From: Lotus japonicus
Taxonomy: Eukaryota > Streptophyta > Magnoliopsida > Fabales > Fabaceae
Direction of reading: 5' to 3'
DNA length: 64,000 bases
Assembly: GCF_012489685.1 (NCBI RefSeq)
Contig: NC_080043.1
Coordinates: forward strand, 48,685,127 to 48,749,126
The notes below the pieces were generated by a model, which was given only the letters and a program-made list of their open reading frames with translations, was not told where the DNA came from and ran no database searches. The position numbers and the translations under genes are program-made. How positions within the stretch are numbered: position 1 is the first letter of the stretch; each line of letters starts with the position of its first letter. Positions 63,199-64,000 of this stretch are shown here, one piece after another.

Positions 63199-64000
63199 AT
63201 GGCTGACGCTACACGGTGGCAGAGCGCGATTCGTGAGGCGGAGGAAAGGATCGCAGCAACGATCGAACCCAGCATTGCAACATGCGTGAACTGGAAGAAC
63301 GCATTGAGCTTCAGTTCAATGGCTTCCAGGAGGTGATGAGAGGCATTGGGTTGCAGGTGACGGATTTGACTCAAATGCGACAGACTCGTGGCGGAGGCGA
63401 CGACGAGCACCGTGTCGCTACTCGGTTGACGCGTTTGGATTTCCCAAAGTTCAATCACGACGAATTTGATTCTTGGCTCGCGAAGTGTGAGCGTTTCTTT
63501 GCTTTGGATTCGTCGCCGGAAGGTGATCGAGTTGCAGTTGCTAGCATCGCACTCGATGAGAGCTCGTTTCGATGGTTCCAGAGCTTGGAACAGAGCATAG
63601 AGCACAGTGGGAAGGATGTCTTGGGCGGATTTCGCGGCAGCAATCAAGATCCGATTGGGATTGGAATTTGATTCTCCCATGGAAGAACTCAAGCGTTTGG
63701 CACAAACATGAAGTTTGGATGATTATCAAGAAGCTTTTGATAATCTGATAGGACGCACAAAATTGACAGAAAATCAGAAATTGCAGTGCTATCTTGGAGG
63801 TCTCAATGCAGAACTCAGCAATGTCGTCAAGATGTTCGCTCCTCGAACATTGTTGGAGGCCACGAGAATGGCGAAGCTTTAGGAGAAGAGTTTTGAACTG
63901 TTGCAGAAGAGAATGGGTCCTGCTTCCAGAAGCTATGGAAGTTGGTCAGAGAAGAAAACTCCAAGTATTTCTGCTGAGAAGAAGGTGTTCCAATCTGACA
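63199..64000 (+). pseudogene. gag: Damaged gag of the right-edge Ty3/gypsy element
   Basis: The ATG at 63199 opens MADATRWQSAIREAEERI as in the intron-6 gag. The frame shifts near 63280 (next open stretch MRELEERIELQFNGFQEV to about 63650), shifts back near 63655, and then meets TGA at 63709-63711 and TAG at 63880-63882. The gag core (FPKFNHDEFDSWLAKCERFF...CYLGGLNAELSN) is still readable. It runs off the window. Confidence 0.85.

Larger units (their letters stand above)
62940..64000 (+). mobile_element. Start of a Ty3/gypsy element related to the intron-6 copy, continues past the window
   Basis: A 226-bp LTR (62940-63165, ends TGTTACGG...CCTAACA) is followed by a primer site TTGGTATCTAGAGCC and a damaged gag. 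The gag is clearly similar to that at 49982-50854 on the other strand. The 3' LTR lies outside the window. Confidence 0.85.

Overview
The window looks like a repeat-rich, AT-rich stretch of a eudicot plant nuclear genome. The evidence is an LRR receptor-kinase gene of the LRR-VIII type with its row of 72-nt LRR exons, GT-AG introns, initiator-tRNA-Met primer sites in several retroelements, a tRNA-derived SINE, hAT elements with 8-bp target duplications, and an endogenous caulimovirid. The species is not identifiable; a legume is possible, but that is only an impression. Almost every base that can be explained belongs to a mobile element, and many are nested.

Layout. 1-16403: a Ty3/gypsy chromovirus (Tekay/Del-like) on the minus strand with about 4-kb LTRs and a gag-pol frame broken by two stop codons. 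Its right LTR (8506-16403) is interrupted by a young non-autonomous LTR element (11411-15585, 5-bp target duplication GATAT) arranged LTR-LTR-internal-LTR. 16404-17728: an older, diverged LTR fragment of the same family. 19263-20392: two adjacent inverted-repeat (MITE-like) elements, the first carrying a GC-rich insert. 21017-28080: a nearly full-length but decayed and circularly permuted endogenous pararetrovirus (Caulimoviridae) on the minus strand, with movement protein, capsid, protease, RT-RNase H, tRNA-Met primer site and a TATA promoter recognisable. 28086-32135: an inverted-repeat element with a minisatellite, then a LINE relic that contains a 1.37-kb poly-A retroposon coding for an AT-hook-like protein. 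33664-39345: the tail of an RTE-like LINE, split by an intact young Ty3/gypsy element (33756-39139) with a 1,556-residue gag-pol ORF.

40659-56170 is the only clear host gene: the signal peptide, LRR, malectin-like and transmembrane part of an LRR-VIII receptor kinase in 19 exons. Its second intron holds a retroposon copy, a CACTA-like MITE, a 115-bp direct repeat and two inverted SINE copies. Its sixth intron holds a 5.2-kb Ty3/gypsy element and a hAT MITE. All exon borders survive, but one extra T shifts the frame in the malectin exon and no kinase domain follows. Downstream lie a 5.3-kb hAT transposon (57311-62633) with an almost complete transposase and, at the right edge, the start of another Ty3/gypsy element (62940 onward) related to the one in intron 6.

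The genes do not form a pathway; the locus records successive insertions around one receptor gene. The points most worth a second look are the LTR-LTR junction that resembles a 2-LTR circle, the AT-hook retroposon family, the patchwork edge of the viral copy, and the ORF carried inside the Tekay LTR.
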